A stretch of DNA of 53,156 nucleotides from Algibacter sp. (GCF_029245835.1 NZ_JAQWOO010000085.1:1-53156); one strand, 5' to 3'. Counted from the stretch's first letter, positions 26,583-35,898 are shown. The notes: generated from the letters alone by a model not told the origin. Made by a program: numbers and translations.

Positions 26583-29357
26583 TTATAATTGTATATCTGG
26601 TTGTCTACGTTGCTCGTATTTAAGGTCTTTTAAGATACTTGATTTTATACCAATAAAGAAATTCCAAGAACTTCGGTTACTAAAAGGTACCCAAGTGAAA
26701 TTCATACGCCAACTTAACAAATCCCGCTCAAAACGCAGTTGTGTAAATGTAAATCCTGCATTTTTTAAATCGTAACCTGATGATGCACCTATAGACCATT
26801 TGGTGGATAATTCCATATCTCCTGAAAACATTAGGGAGTGAGAGGATATTTCACTTTGCCGTCTAGAATTAGAATAATTTACAGCATAAGCAACCCTTAA
26901 ATTCCAAGGTATTTTAAAATTATAAAATTCACTAGGGGTTTCATCTTCTTCAGCTTCATTGGTATTTCGTTGTTGATTTGCAAAATCTTCTGAAACACCA
27001 AATAAATCGTCTGCTCTTCCGCCACTACGTAAGTTTTCCTCTATATTTTTGTCTTTATCCTTACTATCCCCATTTTTGCTAGATAAAGACCAACTTGCAT
27101 TCATACTAGCACTAGTTAATCTAAATAGGCTTCCTCCATTGTCAATATTAAACTTATCAATTCTATTATTGTTATTATCTAAAGCATAAGGATCTAAAGT
27201 GGCGTTAAAATTAACACTCATTTTATTTTTAAAAAGTTGTGTGCCACCACTCATTCTAATTGGGCTCCATTTTAAAGAATCGCCTGCAAAATTATAAGAT
27301 GTTGAAAAGTTTAAGTTGTTTAGTAGAATAATCTTTTTTGGCTCAGTTGCAGTGCTATCTCTATCTCTTACTTTGGCTTCAAGATTATTAGAAACAGATA
27401 TGCCCATAGAGCTAGAAAACGTTTTACTTGGCGAGCCAAAAATACCTCCTTCAAACGGACTATATTCTATAAGCTCCCTTGTTGTTGTGCCATCAGCATC
27501 AATAATTTCATCACCTTCATAAGTATTATAATATTGGTCAAAAGCAGGGTTAATATTATAACTTATCGATGGTCTTATTATATGCCGAATAGCCTTAATT
27601 TTTTTGTTTTCTCCTTCTTTTTCAAAATTAAACATCCCATAAATCGTTGTACCAATACTTGTACTAAAATTATATGTTCTAAAAGAGTCAAAGCCATTTA
27701 TATCTTCAGTGATGGTCTCATTCGTAGTGGTATCAAAACGTCTTTCAATAGTTTTAAACGTCCAAACTTCATTTAGATTAGTACTTGCACTGGCACTAAA
27801 ATATTTAAATAATTTAAAATTGGTTGTTAGCGGAATGGTGTGTTGAAAACCTGCTTTAGCATCATCAAACATTTCTTTTTTAAAGAATAAAGAATCTGTT
27901 GTTTGTATCCTGTTTTCTGCCCTCAAGTTATATTGAAAGTTGATATTTTGAATAATTCCCTTTTTTGAACCTGTTTTAGCAGCAAAAGGATACATTCTAC
28001 TTATACTTCCTTGAAAGGTTGGAAGCGTCATGTTTATACTTTCAGTATTTGTGTTTTGCGAGTGTGTAGCCGTTACGCTATAATTAACTTGCGGTTCCCC
28101 CTGAAAAGATTTTGAATAGGAAACCGAAGATGCTAAAGTATTATTTAAAAATGCTCCGGTGTTTACCTGATTAACAGATTGCCTAAAATAAGTACTACTT
28201 CCTAAGTTTACAGAGGCAGAAAAACGAGAGCTTGGATTAGCTTTTGAATCTTGACTGTGAGACCATCTAAGGTTATAAATTGTGCTTTTTGAATAATCAG
28301 GAAAACCAAGTTCACTATTAATCAAGCTTTCATATCTAAAACCAACGTTACCTCTAAATCTATAACGTTTAGAATAGGTGCTTTCTAAACGCGTACCATA
28401 ACTTCCGTTGGTAAAATAATCACCTAAAATAGCCAAGTCTATATAATCGCTAATAGCAAAATAATATCCTCCGTTTTGTAAAAAATAACCACGATTGTTT
28501 TGTTCTCCAAACGATGGTATAATAACGCCAGAAGTATGTTTTTCACTTTGTGGAAAAAAACCAAACGGTAAACCTAGAGGGGTTGGAACATCATAAATAA
28601 AAAGATTAGCCAACCCTGTAACAATTTTTTTACCAGGTACAATTTTCGCTTGTCTTAATTTAATGTAATACTCTGGGTCTTCCAGGTTTTCTGCAGTCGT
28701 GTATTTAGCGTTTTTAATAAAATATACAGAATCGTTCTCCTTTTTAGTGGTTTCAGATATTACAGTCCCTTCACCTTGTTCTGTTTTAGAATTGTAGATG
28801 AGGGCTTTTTTCGATTTTGTATTAAAGATAATAGAGTCTGGTTCAACAACATTATTACCTTGAGTAAAAACAGGTTTTTGAGTATACCCATTTACGGTAT
28901 CAGTAATCCCTTTTGCATATACCCTGTTACTGTTATAGTCAATAATAATGCTTCCAGATTCAATTTTCATATCACCATAATCAATCTTAGCCTCATTGTA
29001 TAAATACAGTTTTTGTTTTTTGTTGCTAAATCGCGTGTAATCTTTTGCGTAATATTTAACTATATTTTCTAAAAGATCTTTTTTAGGTTTTATTGAATCT
29101 TGAACAATAGAATCTTGAACAATAGAATCTTGAACTTTTTCTGGAGATGGGATAATAGGTAGTTTTTCTATTTTTGTAACCAAGCTATCGTTAGCGCTTC
29201 TGCCAATGGTTTTCCCTTTATTTGGAATATCTTGGGAAAAGCTTAACGTGTTAATAAACACTGTAAAACTTAATGCAAAAAGTATTTTAAAGTTGTTTGT
29301 ACGCAACGCTTTTAAATGTATTTTTGTAAAAGTATGGCTCGGTTTTTGAAAAGTCAA
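26583..29357 (-). CDS. lptD: LptD-like outer-membrane LPS assembly protein
   Basis: A protein of about 924 residues with a signal-like stretch (FKILFALSFTVFINTLSFSQ), an N-terminal OstA/LptD jellyroll (about 95-250; KLYLYNEAKIDYGDMKIESG) and a long C-terminal beta-barrel with many alternating Ser/Thr/aromatic strands. It should insert lipopolysaccharide into the outer leaflet with LptE. The frame has no ATG: the longest option is TTG at 29357, and a TTG at 29306 (LRTNNFKIL) gives a more normal signal peptide. Near the N-terminus the peptide VQDSI is repeated three times. It is divergent from the amidase gene. Confidence 0.85.
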   Translation of the reverse strand: MTFQKPSHTFTKIHLKALRTNNFKILFALSFTVFINTLSFSQDIPNKGKTIGRSANDSLVTKIEKLPIIPSPEKVQDSIVQDSIVQDSIKPKKDLLENIVKYYAKDYTRFSNKKQKLYLYNEAKIDYGDMKIESGSIIIDYNSNRVYAKGITDTVNGYTQKPVFTQGNNVVEPDSIIFNTKSKKALIYNSKTEQGEGTVISETTKKENDSVYFIKNAKYTTAENLEDPEYYIKLRQAKIVPGKKIVTGLANLFIYDVPTPLGLPFGFFPQSEKHTSGVIIPSFGEQNNRGYFLQNGGYYFAISDYIDLAILGDYFTNGSYGTRLESTYSKRYRFRGNVGFRYESLINSELGFPDYSKSTIYNLRWSHSQDSKANPSSRFSASVNLGSSTYFRQSVNQVNTGAFLNNTLASSVSYSKSFQGEPQVNYSVTATHSQNTNTESINMTLPTFQGSISRMYPFAAKTGSKKGIIQNINFQYNLRAENRIQTTDSLFFKKEMFDDAKAGFQHTIPLTTNFKLFKYFSASASTNLNEVWTFKTIERRFDTTTNETITEDINGFDSFRTYNFSTSIGTTIYGMFNFEKEGENKKIKAIRHIIRPSISYNINPAFDQYYNTYEGDEIIDADGTTTRELIEYSPFEGGIFGSPSKTFSSSMGISVSNNLEAKVRDRDSTATEPKKIILLNNLNFSTSYNFAGDSLKWSPIRMSGGTQLFKNKMSVNFNATLDPYALDNNNNRIDKFNIDNGGSLFRLTSASMNASWSLSSKNGDSKDKDKNIEENLRSGGRADDLFGVSEDFANQQRNTNEAEEDETPSEFYNFKIPWNLRVAYAVNYSNSRRQSEISSHSLMFSGDMELSTKWSIGASSGYDLKNAGFTFTQLRFERDLLSWRMNFTWVPFSNRSSWNFFIGIKSSILKDLKYEQRRQPDIQL
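29095..29135 (-). repeat. 15-bp tandem repeat inside lptD
   Basis: The unit GAATCTTGAACAATA (plus strand) occurs at 29095-29109 and 29110-29124, with a partial third copy to 29135. It encodes repeated VQDSI in the N-terminal linker of LptD. Slippage would change the linker by five residues without frameshift. Confidence 0.8.
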
Positions 29358-29532
29358 AATTACATATATTTTTTTGGGATTGATTTAATATTCTATTAAA
29401 AGTTTCAAATTAAAATAAACCGTGTTTTTTGATCGTTAAAATCGTATTAACTAACTATTTGTTTATTTAGAAAATAGTGTTCTTGTATTAATTAAAAAAT
29501 TTTAAAACGATTAAAATAATAGTACCTTTCAC

Positions 29533-30633
29533 ATGAAAACGAACCATATTTTACTTTTCGTATCTTTTATAGTCGTAATAACGTTTTCTTCTTTTATTTC
29601 TGCTAAAAACCAGTCATCTTCAAATAAATTTGTAGTTGTATTGGATGCTGGACATGGAGGAAAAGATCCGGGAAACATGGGTAATGGTTACAGAGAGAAA
29701 AATATAGCATTAGAGGTTGCTCTGCAAGTTGGAGCAGCTTTAGAGAAAAATCCAAATATTGAAGTTGTATACACCCGTAAGAAAGATGTTTTTATAGATT
29801 TATTTGTAAGAGGAAAAATAGCCAATAAAGCTAAGGCAGATTTATTTGTTTCTATTCATTGTGATTCTCATACCTCTCAAGCTTATGGAGCTGGAACTTT
29901 TGTTTTAGGAACCCATAGAAACCAAACCAATTTTGAAGTTGCAAAAAAGGAAAACTCAGTAATTTTTATGGAGGACGATTATGAGAAGAATTATGCTGGT
30001 TTTGATCCAAATTCTCCTGAATCTGTTATGAGTATTCTTTTAAGTCAAGAAGAATACTTAGATCAAAGCATACAGTTAGCATCATTAATTCAAAAAAACT
30101 TTACCAGTAAATTACAACGTAAAAACAGAAAAGTAAAACAAGCAGGTTTTATCGTTTTACATCAAACAGTAATGCCAAGTGTTTTGGTTGAACTTGGGTT
30201 TTTAACAAATAAAAGAGAAGGTGCTTACTTAAATTCTAAAAAAGGCCAACAGCAAATGGCTACAGCTATAAAAGATGCTATTTTACAATACAAAGGCAGC
30301 TTAGAAAATAATGTTAGTGATTATGATACTGTTGATAATAGAGAATCGCAAACGAATGATTCTTCGGAAAATATCACCTTTAAAGTTCAAATAGCAGCAA
30401 GTTCTAAAGTACTAGAAACTAAGCCATATAACTTTAAAGGTTTAAATGCTATTTCAAGATTAAAAGAAGGCAGTTTATATAAATACTTTTATGGAAGCAC
30501 TTTTGATTATGATAAGATAAAAACATTAGAACAAGAAGCTAAAAGAAAAGGGTATAGCTCTAGTTTTGTAGTGGCATTTAAAGATGGGAAAAAGATAGCT
30601 TTAATAGATGCTTTAAAAGCAATAACTAACTAA
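29533..30633 (+). CDS. N-acetylmuramoyl-L-alanine amidase (Amidase_3)
   Basis: A 366-residue zinc amidase that cleaves the MurNAc-L-Ala bond of peptidoglycan. An N-terminal hydrophobic segment (HILLFVSFIVVITFSSFISA) acts as signal or anchor. Zinc and catalytic motifs are DAGHGGKDPG (His), GYREKNIALEVAL (Glu), VSIHCDSH (His) and VLVELGFLTN (catalytic Glu). The C-terminal 80 residues (FKVQIAASSKVLETKPYNF...) resemble a SPOR-like peptidoglycan-binding domain. It lies upstream of the MCE gene in what looks like an envelope operon. Confidence 0.92.
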   Translation: MKTNHILLFVSFIVVITFSSFISAKNQSSSNKFVVVLDAGHGGKDPGNMGNGYREKNIALEVALQVGAALEKNPNIEVVYTRKKDVFIDLFVRGKIANKAKADLFVSIHCDSHTSQAYGAGTFVLGTHRNQTNFEVAKKENSVIFMEDDYEKNYAGFDPNSPESVMSILLSQEEYLDQSIQLASLIQKNFTSKLQRKNRKVKQAGFIVLHQTVMPSVLVELGFLTNKREGAYLNSKKGQQQMATAIKDAILQYKGSLENNVSDYDTVDNRESQTNDSSENITFKVQIAASSKVLETKPYNFKGLNAISRLKEGSLYKYFYGSTFDYDKIKTLEQEAKRKGYSSSFVVAFKDGKKIALIDALKAITN

Positions 30634-30737
30634 ACAAGGCCAATTCATGATTTTTTTGTAAAGTATTATTTTACACTGCTAATTAGAAGGCTTCTTCTTA
30701 AATTTATATTAAATTTGTTTATCTAAAGAAATACAGT

Positions 30738-31700
30738 TTGAAGATATCAAAAGAAGTTAAAACAGGCATATTAGTATTATTAGGTATTATCCTTTTTATT
30801 TTTGGTTTCAATTACCTTAAAGGACAAAATCTACTTAGTTCTTCACTTACACTATACACAACTTATAGCAATGTAGAAGGTTTAGTACCTTCTACGCCAG
30901 TAACTATTAATGGTCTTAATGTTGGTAAGGTCATCAGTATTGATTTTAAAGGTGATGGTTCTGGAGTATTGCAGGTTGAGCTGTCGGTTGATAGTAATTT
31001 TAAATTTTCAAAAAATAGTAAAGCCGAATTATACGAAACTGGGTTAATAGGAGGAAAAGCTATTGCCATTTTGCCTGCTTTTGATGGTGCAGAAAACACC
31101 CAAAGAGATGATTTTTTAGAAGGTACAGTTAAACCAGGGTTGACAGCTTTAGTCAATCAACGTTTAACGCCATTGCAAGAAAAAATAGAAGTCATGATGG
31201 TTGATGCAGATTCTTTACTAACTAATATCAATGATGTTTTTGATGAAAAAACAAAAGTAAGTTTAAGACAAAGTGTTGCTGGTTTAAACGATGTTATCCA
31301 GAATTTTAAAAACACCTCTAATTCGTTAAATAACTTAATGGCTAAAAATGAAGAAAAGTTGAATAGCACTTTAGCTAATGTTGATAATATTTCTTCAAAC
31401 TTATCAAAAACTACAAATCAGCTTGCTAATGCCAATTTAGAGCAAACTATAAAAAGATTAGAAACCACCATTCAAAATTTTAATAGTATAAGTAGTAGTA
31501 TTAAAAATGGCGAAGGTTCTATTGGAAAACTTTTAAAAGACGAAGGTCTTTATAACAATCTAGAAGGTGCAAGTCTTCAATTAGAGCAGTTGTTAGAAGA
31601 TATGAAATTAAACCCCAAACGTTATGTGCATTTTTCTTTATTCGGAAAAAGACCGAAACAATATGATGCAGATGGGAACGAAATTAAAAGTAAAGATTAA
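30738..31700 (+). CDS. MCE-domain (MlaD-like) phospholipid transport protein
   Basis: A 320-residue protein starting at TTG 30738, giving (M)KISKEVKTGILVL. One N-terminal membrane helix (TGILVLLGIILFIFGFNYL) is followed by an MCE domain (about 37-115: YSNVEGLVPSTPVTINGLNVG, KAELYETGLIGGKAI) and a long predicted coiled coil (about 140-300). It should form a periplasmic hexameric ring that moves phospholipids between membranes. No MlaE or MlaF gene is adjacent. A TAAATTTG box at 30710-30717 could be part of its own promoter. Confidence 0.88.
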   Translation: MKISKEVKTGILVLLGIILFIFGFNYLKGQNLLSSSLTLYTTYSNVEGLVPSTPVTINGLNVGKVISIDFKGDGSGVLQVELSVDSNFKFSKNSKAELYETGLIGGKAIAILPAFDGAENTQRDDFLEGTVKPGLTALVNQRLTPLQEKIEVMMVDADSLLTNINDVFDEKTKVSLRQSVAGLNDVIQNFKNTSNSLNNLMAKNEEKLNSTLANVDNISSNLSKTTNQLANANLEQTIKRLETTIQNFNSISSSIKNGEGSIGKLLKDEGLYNNLEGASLQLEQLLEDMKLNPKRYVHFSLFGKRPKQYDADGNEIKSKD

Positions 31701-31711
31701 TCCGTTATAAT

Positions 31712-33025
31712 ATGAATTACCTTCCTAACATACTTTTTGCAACCATACTTATTTTAGGTATTGGTTTTTTTGCTAAAAACGTAAAAAAACTTATCCGCAA
31801 TATTAAACTTGGTCATGATAAAGATGTTACTGATAACAAATCACAACGCTGGAAAAACATGGCTATGATAGCTTTGGGTCAAAGTAAAATGGTGCGTCGT
31901 CCAATTTCAGGGTTATTACACGTTGTTGTTTATGTTGGTTTCATTATTATAAATATAGAAGTTCTTGAAATTATAATTGATGGTTTGTTTGGCACGCATA
32001 GAATTGGTTTAAAAGTATTACCACAATCCGTTTACGGCTTTTTAATTGGCACTTTCGAGGTTTTAGCCGTACTAGTTTTAATAACGGTTATTGTTTTCTG
32101 GATGCGTAGAAATGTTATAAAATTAGCACGCTTCTGGAAAAGTGAAATGACACGTTGGCCTAAAATGGATGGTAATTTAATCCTCTATTTTGAAATTGTA
32201 TTAATGACCCTGTTCTTGGTTATGAACGCAACAGATTTAGATTTTCAGACCATGAATTCTGGAAATATAATCAGTCAATATATTGCCCCTTGGTTTTCAG
32301 GATTATCAGAAGGCACAATACATATTATCGAAAGAGGTGCATGGTGGATTCACATTACAGGCATATTAATATTTTTAAATTACCTATACTTTTCAAAACA
32401 TTTACACATACTATTAGCCTTTCCAAACACCTATTTTGGGAATTTAAAACCCCAAGGGCAGTTTAATAATTTGGAATCAGTAACCAAAGAAGTTAAAATG
32501 ATGATGGATCCAAATAGCGATCCATTTGCAGCACCAGCAGAAGGCGCTGAAGATGAAGTTCCTGCTAAGTTTGGAGCCAGCGATGTACAAGATTTAAATT
32601 GGGTTCAACTTTTAAACGCCTATACCTGTACAGAATGTGGTCGATGTACTAGCGAATGTCCAGCAAACCAAACCGGTAAAAAACTTTCGCCACGAAAAAT
32701 AATGATGGATACCCGCGACCGTTTAGAGGAAGTTGGTAAAAATATAGACGCCAATAATGGCGAGTATAAAGACGATGGTAAACAATTGCTAGACAACTAT
32801 ATAACCAAAGAAGAGCTTTGGGCGTGCACTTCATGTAATGCCTGTGTAGAAGCTTGCCCTGTTAGTATAGACCCACTTTCAATCATTATAGAAATGCGCC
32901 GTTATTTAGTTATGGAGCAGTCTGCTGCACCAGTAGAATTAAATAATATGATGACCAATATTGAAAACAACGGAGCACCTTGGCCCTATAATCAAATGGA
33001 CCGTTTAAACTGGAAAAACGAATAA
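31712..33025 (+). CDS. Membrane-anchored 4Fe-4S oxidoreductase subunit (HdrD/GlpC-like)
   Basis: A 437-residue protein. The N-terminal half has about five transmembrane helices with conserved histidines, resembling the heme-binding NarI/HdrE-type membrane domain. The C-terminal half has two 4Fe-4S clusters: CTECGRCTSECP and CTSCNACVEACP, with the LSPRKIMMD linker typical of GlpC/LldF-like proteins. It probably passes electrons between the quinone pool and the CCG-domain partner at 33183-33974. It starts 11 bp after the MCE gene. Confidence 0.87.
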   Translation: MNYLPNILFATILILGIGFFAKNVKKLIRNIKLGHDKDVTDNKSQRWKNMAMIALGQSKMVRRPISGLLHVVVYVGFIIINIEVLEIIIDGLFGTHRIGLKVLPQSVYGFLIGTFEVLAVLVLITVIVFWMRRNVIKLARFWKSEMTRWPKMDGNLILYFEIVLMTLFLVMNATDLDFQTMNSGNIISQYIAPWFSGLSEGTIHIIERGAWWIHITGILIFLNYLYFSKHLHILLAFPNTYFGNLKPQGQFNNLESVTKEVKMMMDPNSDPFAAPAEGAEDEVPAKFGASDVQDLNWVQLLNAYTCTECGRCTSECPANQTGKKLSPRKIMMDTRDRLEEVGKNIDANNGEYKDDGKQLLDNYITKEELWACTSCNACVEACPVSIDPLSIIIEMRRYLVMEQSAAPVELNNMMTNIENNGAPWPYNQMDRLNWKNE

Positions 33026-33032
33026 ATAAATA

Positions 33033-33114
33033 ATTTGGGCGTTACCCGAAAAGGGTCGGGCTTTCGGCAGTCGCTCTCTTCGAGGAGCTCCAACAATGCC
33101 TCAATCCCTAACGC
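33033..33114 (+). repeat. Dispersed intergenic repeat, copy B
   Basis: The sequence begins GGGCGTTACCCGAAAAGGGT, continues into CGGGCTTTC, and ends CAATCCCTAACGC. These ends match the inverted copy at 20871-20966, while the centre (about 30 bp) differs. It occupies the gap between two genes that otherwise look like partners in one operon. Confidence 0.75.
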
Positions 33115-33137
33115 AAAACACAACATAAATTGATCTT

Positions 33138-33164
33138 CCTGCAAGGTTTTTAAAACCTTAGAGG
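33138..33164. repeat. Short palindromic intergenic repeat
   Basis: CCTGCAAGGTTTT and AAAACCTTAGAGG form an imperfect palindrome around a single T. Similar AAGGTTTT/AAAACCTT palindromes are scattered through Bacteroidota genomes. It lies just upstream of the second Fe-S gene. Confidence 0.5.
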
Positions 33165-33182
33165 TCTTAAATATTATAAAAA

Positions 33183-33974
33183 ATGAGCGAATTACTAAAA
33201 GTACCAACAATGGCCGAATTTATGGCTCAAGGAAAACAACCCGAAGTTTTATTTTGGGTAGGTTGTGCTGGAAGTTTTGATGATAGAGCAAAAAAAATAA
33301 CCAAAGCCTTTGTTAAACTATTAAACAAAGCTAATGTGGAATTTGCCGTTTTAGGTACCGAAGAAAGCTGCACAGGCGATCCTGCAAAACGAGCCGGAAA
33401 TGAATTTCTATTTCAAATGCAAGCTGTAACCAATATAGAGGTGCTAAATGCATACGAAGTAAAAAAAATAGTAACGGCGTGCCCACATTGTTTCAATACC
33501 ATAAAAAATGAATATCCAGAGTTAGGTGGAAATTATGAGGTTATGCATCATACTTCGTTTTTAAAATCATTACTTGACGAAGGCCGACTAACCATTGAAG
33601 GTGGCAAATATAAAGGCAAGCGCATCACATTTCACGACCCTTGTTATTTAGGTCGTGCTAATAATGTTTATGAAGCACCAAGAGAACTAATTCAGAAGTT
33701 AGAAGCAGAATTAATCGAAATGAAAAACTGTAAACGTAATGGTTTATGTTGTGGGGCAGGAGGTGCACAAATGTTTAAAGATGCCGAAAAAGGAGATAAA
33801 GAAGTTAACATAGAACGTACAGAACAAGCGCTAGATATTAAACCAGAAATTATAGCAGCAGGATGTCCATTCTGTAATACCATGATGACTGATGGTGTAA
33901 AAGCTAAAGAAAAAGAAAGTGATGTTCAAGTTATGGATGTTGCAGAATTAATAGCTAATGCCCAAGATTTATAA
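33183..33974 (+). CDS. CCG-domain (Fe-S) protein, HdrB/LldE-like
   Basis: A 263-residue soluble protein with two cysteine-rich CCG domains. Landmarks are FWVGCAGSFDDRA, TACPHCFNTIKNEYPELGG, HDPCYLGRAN, GLCCGAGGAQMF and AAGCPFCNTMM. Such domains bind a non-cubane 4Fe-4S cluster in heterodisulfide reductase and occur in lactate and glycolate oxidases. It is the expected partner of the membrane Fe-S protein upstream; the 157-bp gap between them is filled with repeats. The electron donor cannot be named from sequence. Confidence 0.88.
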   Translation: MSELLKVPTMAEFMAQGKQPEVLFWVGCAGSFDDRAKKITKAFVKLLNKANVEFAVLGTEESCTGDPAKRAGNEFLFQMQAVTNIEVLNAYEVKKIVTACPHCFNTIKNEYPELGGNYEVMHHTSFLKSLLDEGRLTIEGGKYKGKRITFHDPCYLGRANNVYEAPRELIQKLEAELIEMKNCKRNGLCCGAGGAQMFKDAEKGDKEVNIERTEQALDIKPEIIAAGCPFCNTMMTDGVKAKEKESDVQVMDVAELIANAQDL

Positions 33975-34051
33975 TTTATTATCATTTCTGCAAAGGTAGC
34001 AATCTATTATGCAGTTCAAAGTTTGATTAAAAACCATATCATAAAGTTTTA

Positions 34052-34255
34052 GTGAAAGTTAAAAGAAGCGATAAAAATATTTTAAAAACAGGAGTCATCA
34101 GTGGATTATTTTTTGCTATTTGGATGTCTGCTTTTGACTATTTTGACCAAGAACCATTTTCTATATTTAAGTTTTTATTAGGTTTCATATTTTTTGGTGG
34201 GGCTATGGCTTACACATTTAGATATCATTACAAATCAAACAATAAAGACTCATAA
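34052..34255 (+). CDS. Small two-helix membrane protein, unknown function
   Basis: A 67-residue protein starting at GTG 34052, (M)KVKRSDKNILKTG. It has two hydrophobic helices (about residues 14-29 and 37-56) separated by the acidic loop DYFDQEPF, with a basic N-terminus. No named family is recognised. It sits 78 bp after the CCG-domain gene and 51 bp before the 161-aa gene, all on the same strand, so it is probably part of the same transcription unit. Confidence 0.65.
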   Translation: MKVKRSDKNILKTGVISGLFFAIWMSAFDYFDQEPFSIFKFLLGFIFFGGAMAYTFRYHYKSNNKDS

Positions 34256-34305
34256 TTTGTTTTTCAAAAATCAAAAATCGTTAATCGTAATTTTTAAATC
34301 AATTC

Positions 34306-34791
34306 ATGTTAGTAGACTTTAATACATTACCCGAAGAATCTAGAGTTTGGATACACCAGGCTAATCGTTCGTTTTCAGAAGACGAACTTCAAGAGATTAA
34401 ATCTAAACTTGATATATTTATTGAAAACTGGACGGCTCATGGTAGCGACTTACAAGCCAGTTATACTATCAAATACAAACGTTTTTTAATCTTAGGATTA
34501 AATCAAGATTTGAATAAAGCCACAGGTTGCTCGATAGATGCATCTGTACATTTTATCCAACAACTAGAGAAAGATTACAATGTTGATTTAATGGATAAAA
34601 TGAATGTATCCTACAAGCAAGGAGAATATGTTGCCTATAAATCACTTTCCGATTTTAGAAAAATGGCAAAAGACAAGGCTGTTTCTAAAAATACCATTGT
34701 ATTCAATAATCTAGTAAATAATATTGCTGAGTTTAATGAAAACTGGGAAGTTCCTGCAAGCGAAAGCTGGCACAGTCGGTTTATAAAATAG
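34306..34791 (+). CDS. Conserved flavobacterial protein, often misnamed ABC transporter ATPase
   Basis: A 161-residue soluble protein beginning MLVDFNTLPEESRVWIHQAN. Similar proteins in flavobacterial genomes tend to carry the name 'ABC transporter ATPase', but no Walker A, Walker B or ABC signature is present. Notable conserved-looking features are W15, ENWTAHGSDL, a central GCSIDASVHFIQQLE and the C-terminal ESWHSRF. The function is unknown. It is the last gene before a bidirectional terminator. Confidence 0.75.
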   Translation: MLVDFNTLPEESRVWIHQANRSFSEDELQEIKSKLDIFIENWTAHGSDLQASYTIKYKRFLILGLNQDLNKATGCSIDASVHFIQQLEKDYNVDLMDKMNVSYKQGEYVAYKSLSDFRKMAKDKAVSKNTIVFNNLVNNIAEFNENWEVPASESWHSRFIK

Positions 34792-34883
34792 ATTATTGCT
34801 TTTTTTGTCTGCTATGGAATGTCTGATTTTAGATGAATTATTTTTAAGATTTAAGACTGGTTATTTAAATCTGATATTAAAGC

Positions 34884-34917
34884 AAAGCCCAAATTTATAA
34901 ATATAAATTTGGGCTTT
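34884..34917. terminator. Bidirectional terminator
   Basis: A perfect 15-bp stem AAAGCCCAAATTTAT (34884-34898) with its complement at 34903-34917 and a 4-base loop. It lies between the plus-strand gene ending at 34791 and the minus-strand gene ending at 34957, so it can serve both. Confidence 0.8.
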
Positions 34918-34956
34918 ATTATAGGTTTGTCTATTTTAAGTTATTTGCTCTAAGTA

Positions 34957-35727
34957 TTATTCATCTATTAATAACGGAGCTTTTCCGTCAGTAATAATAA
35001 CTTTGCTATTTGGAGACTGAGAAAGTTTATTGAAAGCTTCTATACTTCTTAATTTAATAATTTCAGGGGTTAATCCCTCAGCAACTATCATTTGTGCATC
35101 GCGCTCTGCTTTTGCTTCAATTATTTTTCTTTCAGCTTCTAATTTTGCTTGTTGAATGATGAATTCCATTCGCATAGCATCTTGCTCAGCTTGTAGTTTT
35201 TGCTCTATAGAACTTGCTAGACCTGTTGGCAATTGAATACTTTTCATCAATACGGCTATAAGTTCAATACCATCTGCTTGCTTTTCCAGATTTATTAACA
35301 TTTTCTCTTTAATTTTTTCTTCTATTTTCGCTCGCATACCAGAATGCATATCCTTAGCATAGAATTGTGCACATACATCAGATGAAGCAGATCTAAATAC
35401 ACTTGTAATTATAGACTCATAGCCTTGACCTAAATTTTCTAGGATAGAAGGAATTTTTTCTTGCTCTAATCGGTACAATATGGATATTTCGGACCTAACA
35501 CTTAAACCTTCTTTGGTAGGTAAACTTAATAGAAGTTTAATGTTGTTGGTCTGTGTTGATTCCTTTATAACCCGACTCGTAAGAGGATTATATAATATGG
35601 TTCCCTGCGTTGAAATATTTTTAGAAAATTTTCCTAAAGTTTGTTTTACACCCGCCTCACCTGGTCTTACAACAGCGCAACTAGTGGTTATTAATAAAAG
35701 GCCTACTGAATAGATTAAATTTTTCAT
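34957..35727 (-). CDS. Prohibitin/SPFH-domain lipoprotein
   Basis: A 256-residue protein with an N-terminal lipoprotein signal (MKNLIYSVGLLLITTSC, lipidated C17 predicted) followed by an SPFH/Band 7 domain (VVRPGEAGVKQTLGKF, about 19-180). The Ala/Glu-rich helix EQKLQAEQDAMRMEFIIQQA extends to about 220, and the end is IITDGKAPLLIDE. Prohibitin-like proteins form membrane-associated rings; lipidation would place this one on the periplasmic side rather than facing the cytoplasm. The gene stands alone between a terminator and a pseudogene region. Confidence 0.85.
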   Translation of the reverse strand: MKNLIYSVGLLLITTSCAVVRPGEAGVKQTLGKFSKNISTQGTILYNPLTSRVIKESTQTNNIKLLLSLPTKEGLSVRSEISILYRLEQEKIPSILENLGQGYESIITSVFRSASSDVCAQFYAKDMHSGMRAKIEEKIKEKMLINLEKQADGIELIAVLMKSIQLPTGLASSIEQKLQAEQDAMRMEFIIQQAKLEAERKIIEAKAERDAQMIVAEGLTPEIIKLRSIEAFNKLSQSPNSKVIITDGKAPLLIDE

Positions 35728-35898
35728 AATTTTTTTATTTATTAATTTTTGAGTTTTGGTTACTATTCCAATTAATCTGTAAACTGTTTAATTTAAATTT
35801 CATAGTACCAAAAATCATTTCTTTTTCACTGGTAAAATTAATTCATTTACCTTATATGTTTTTATTTATATTTATAATGAATTGTATAAATATTTTTT

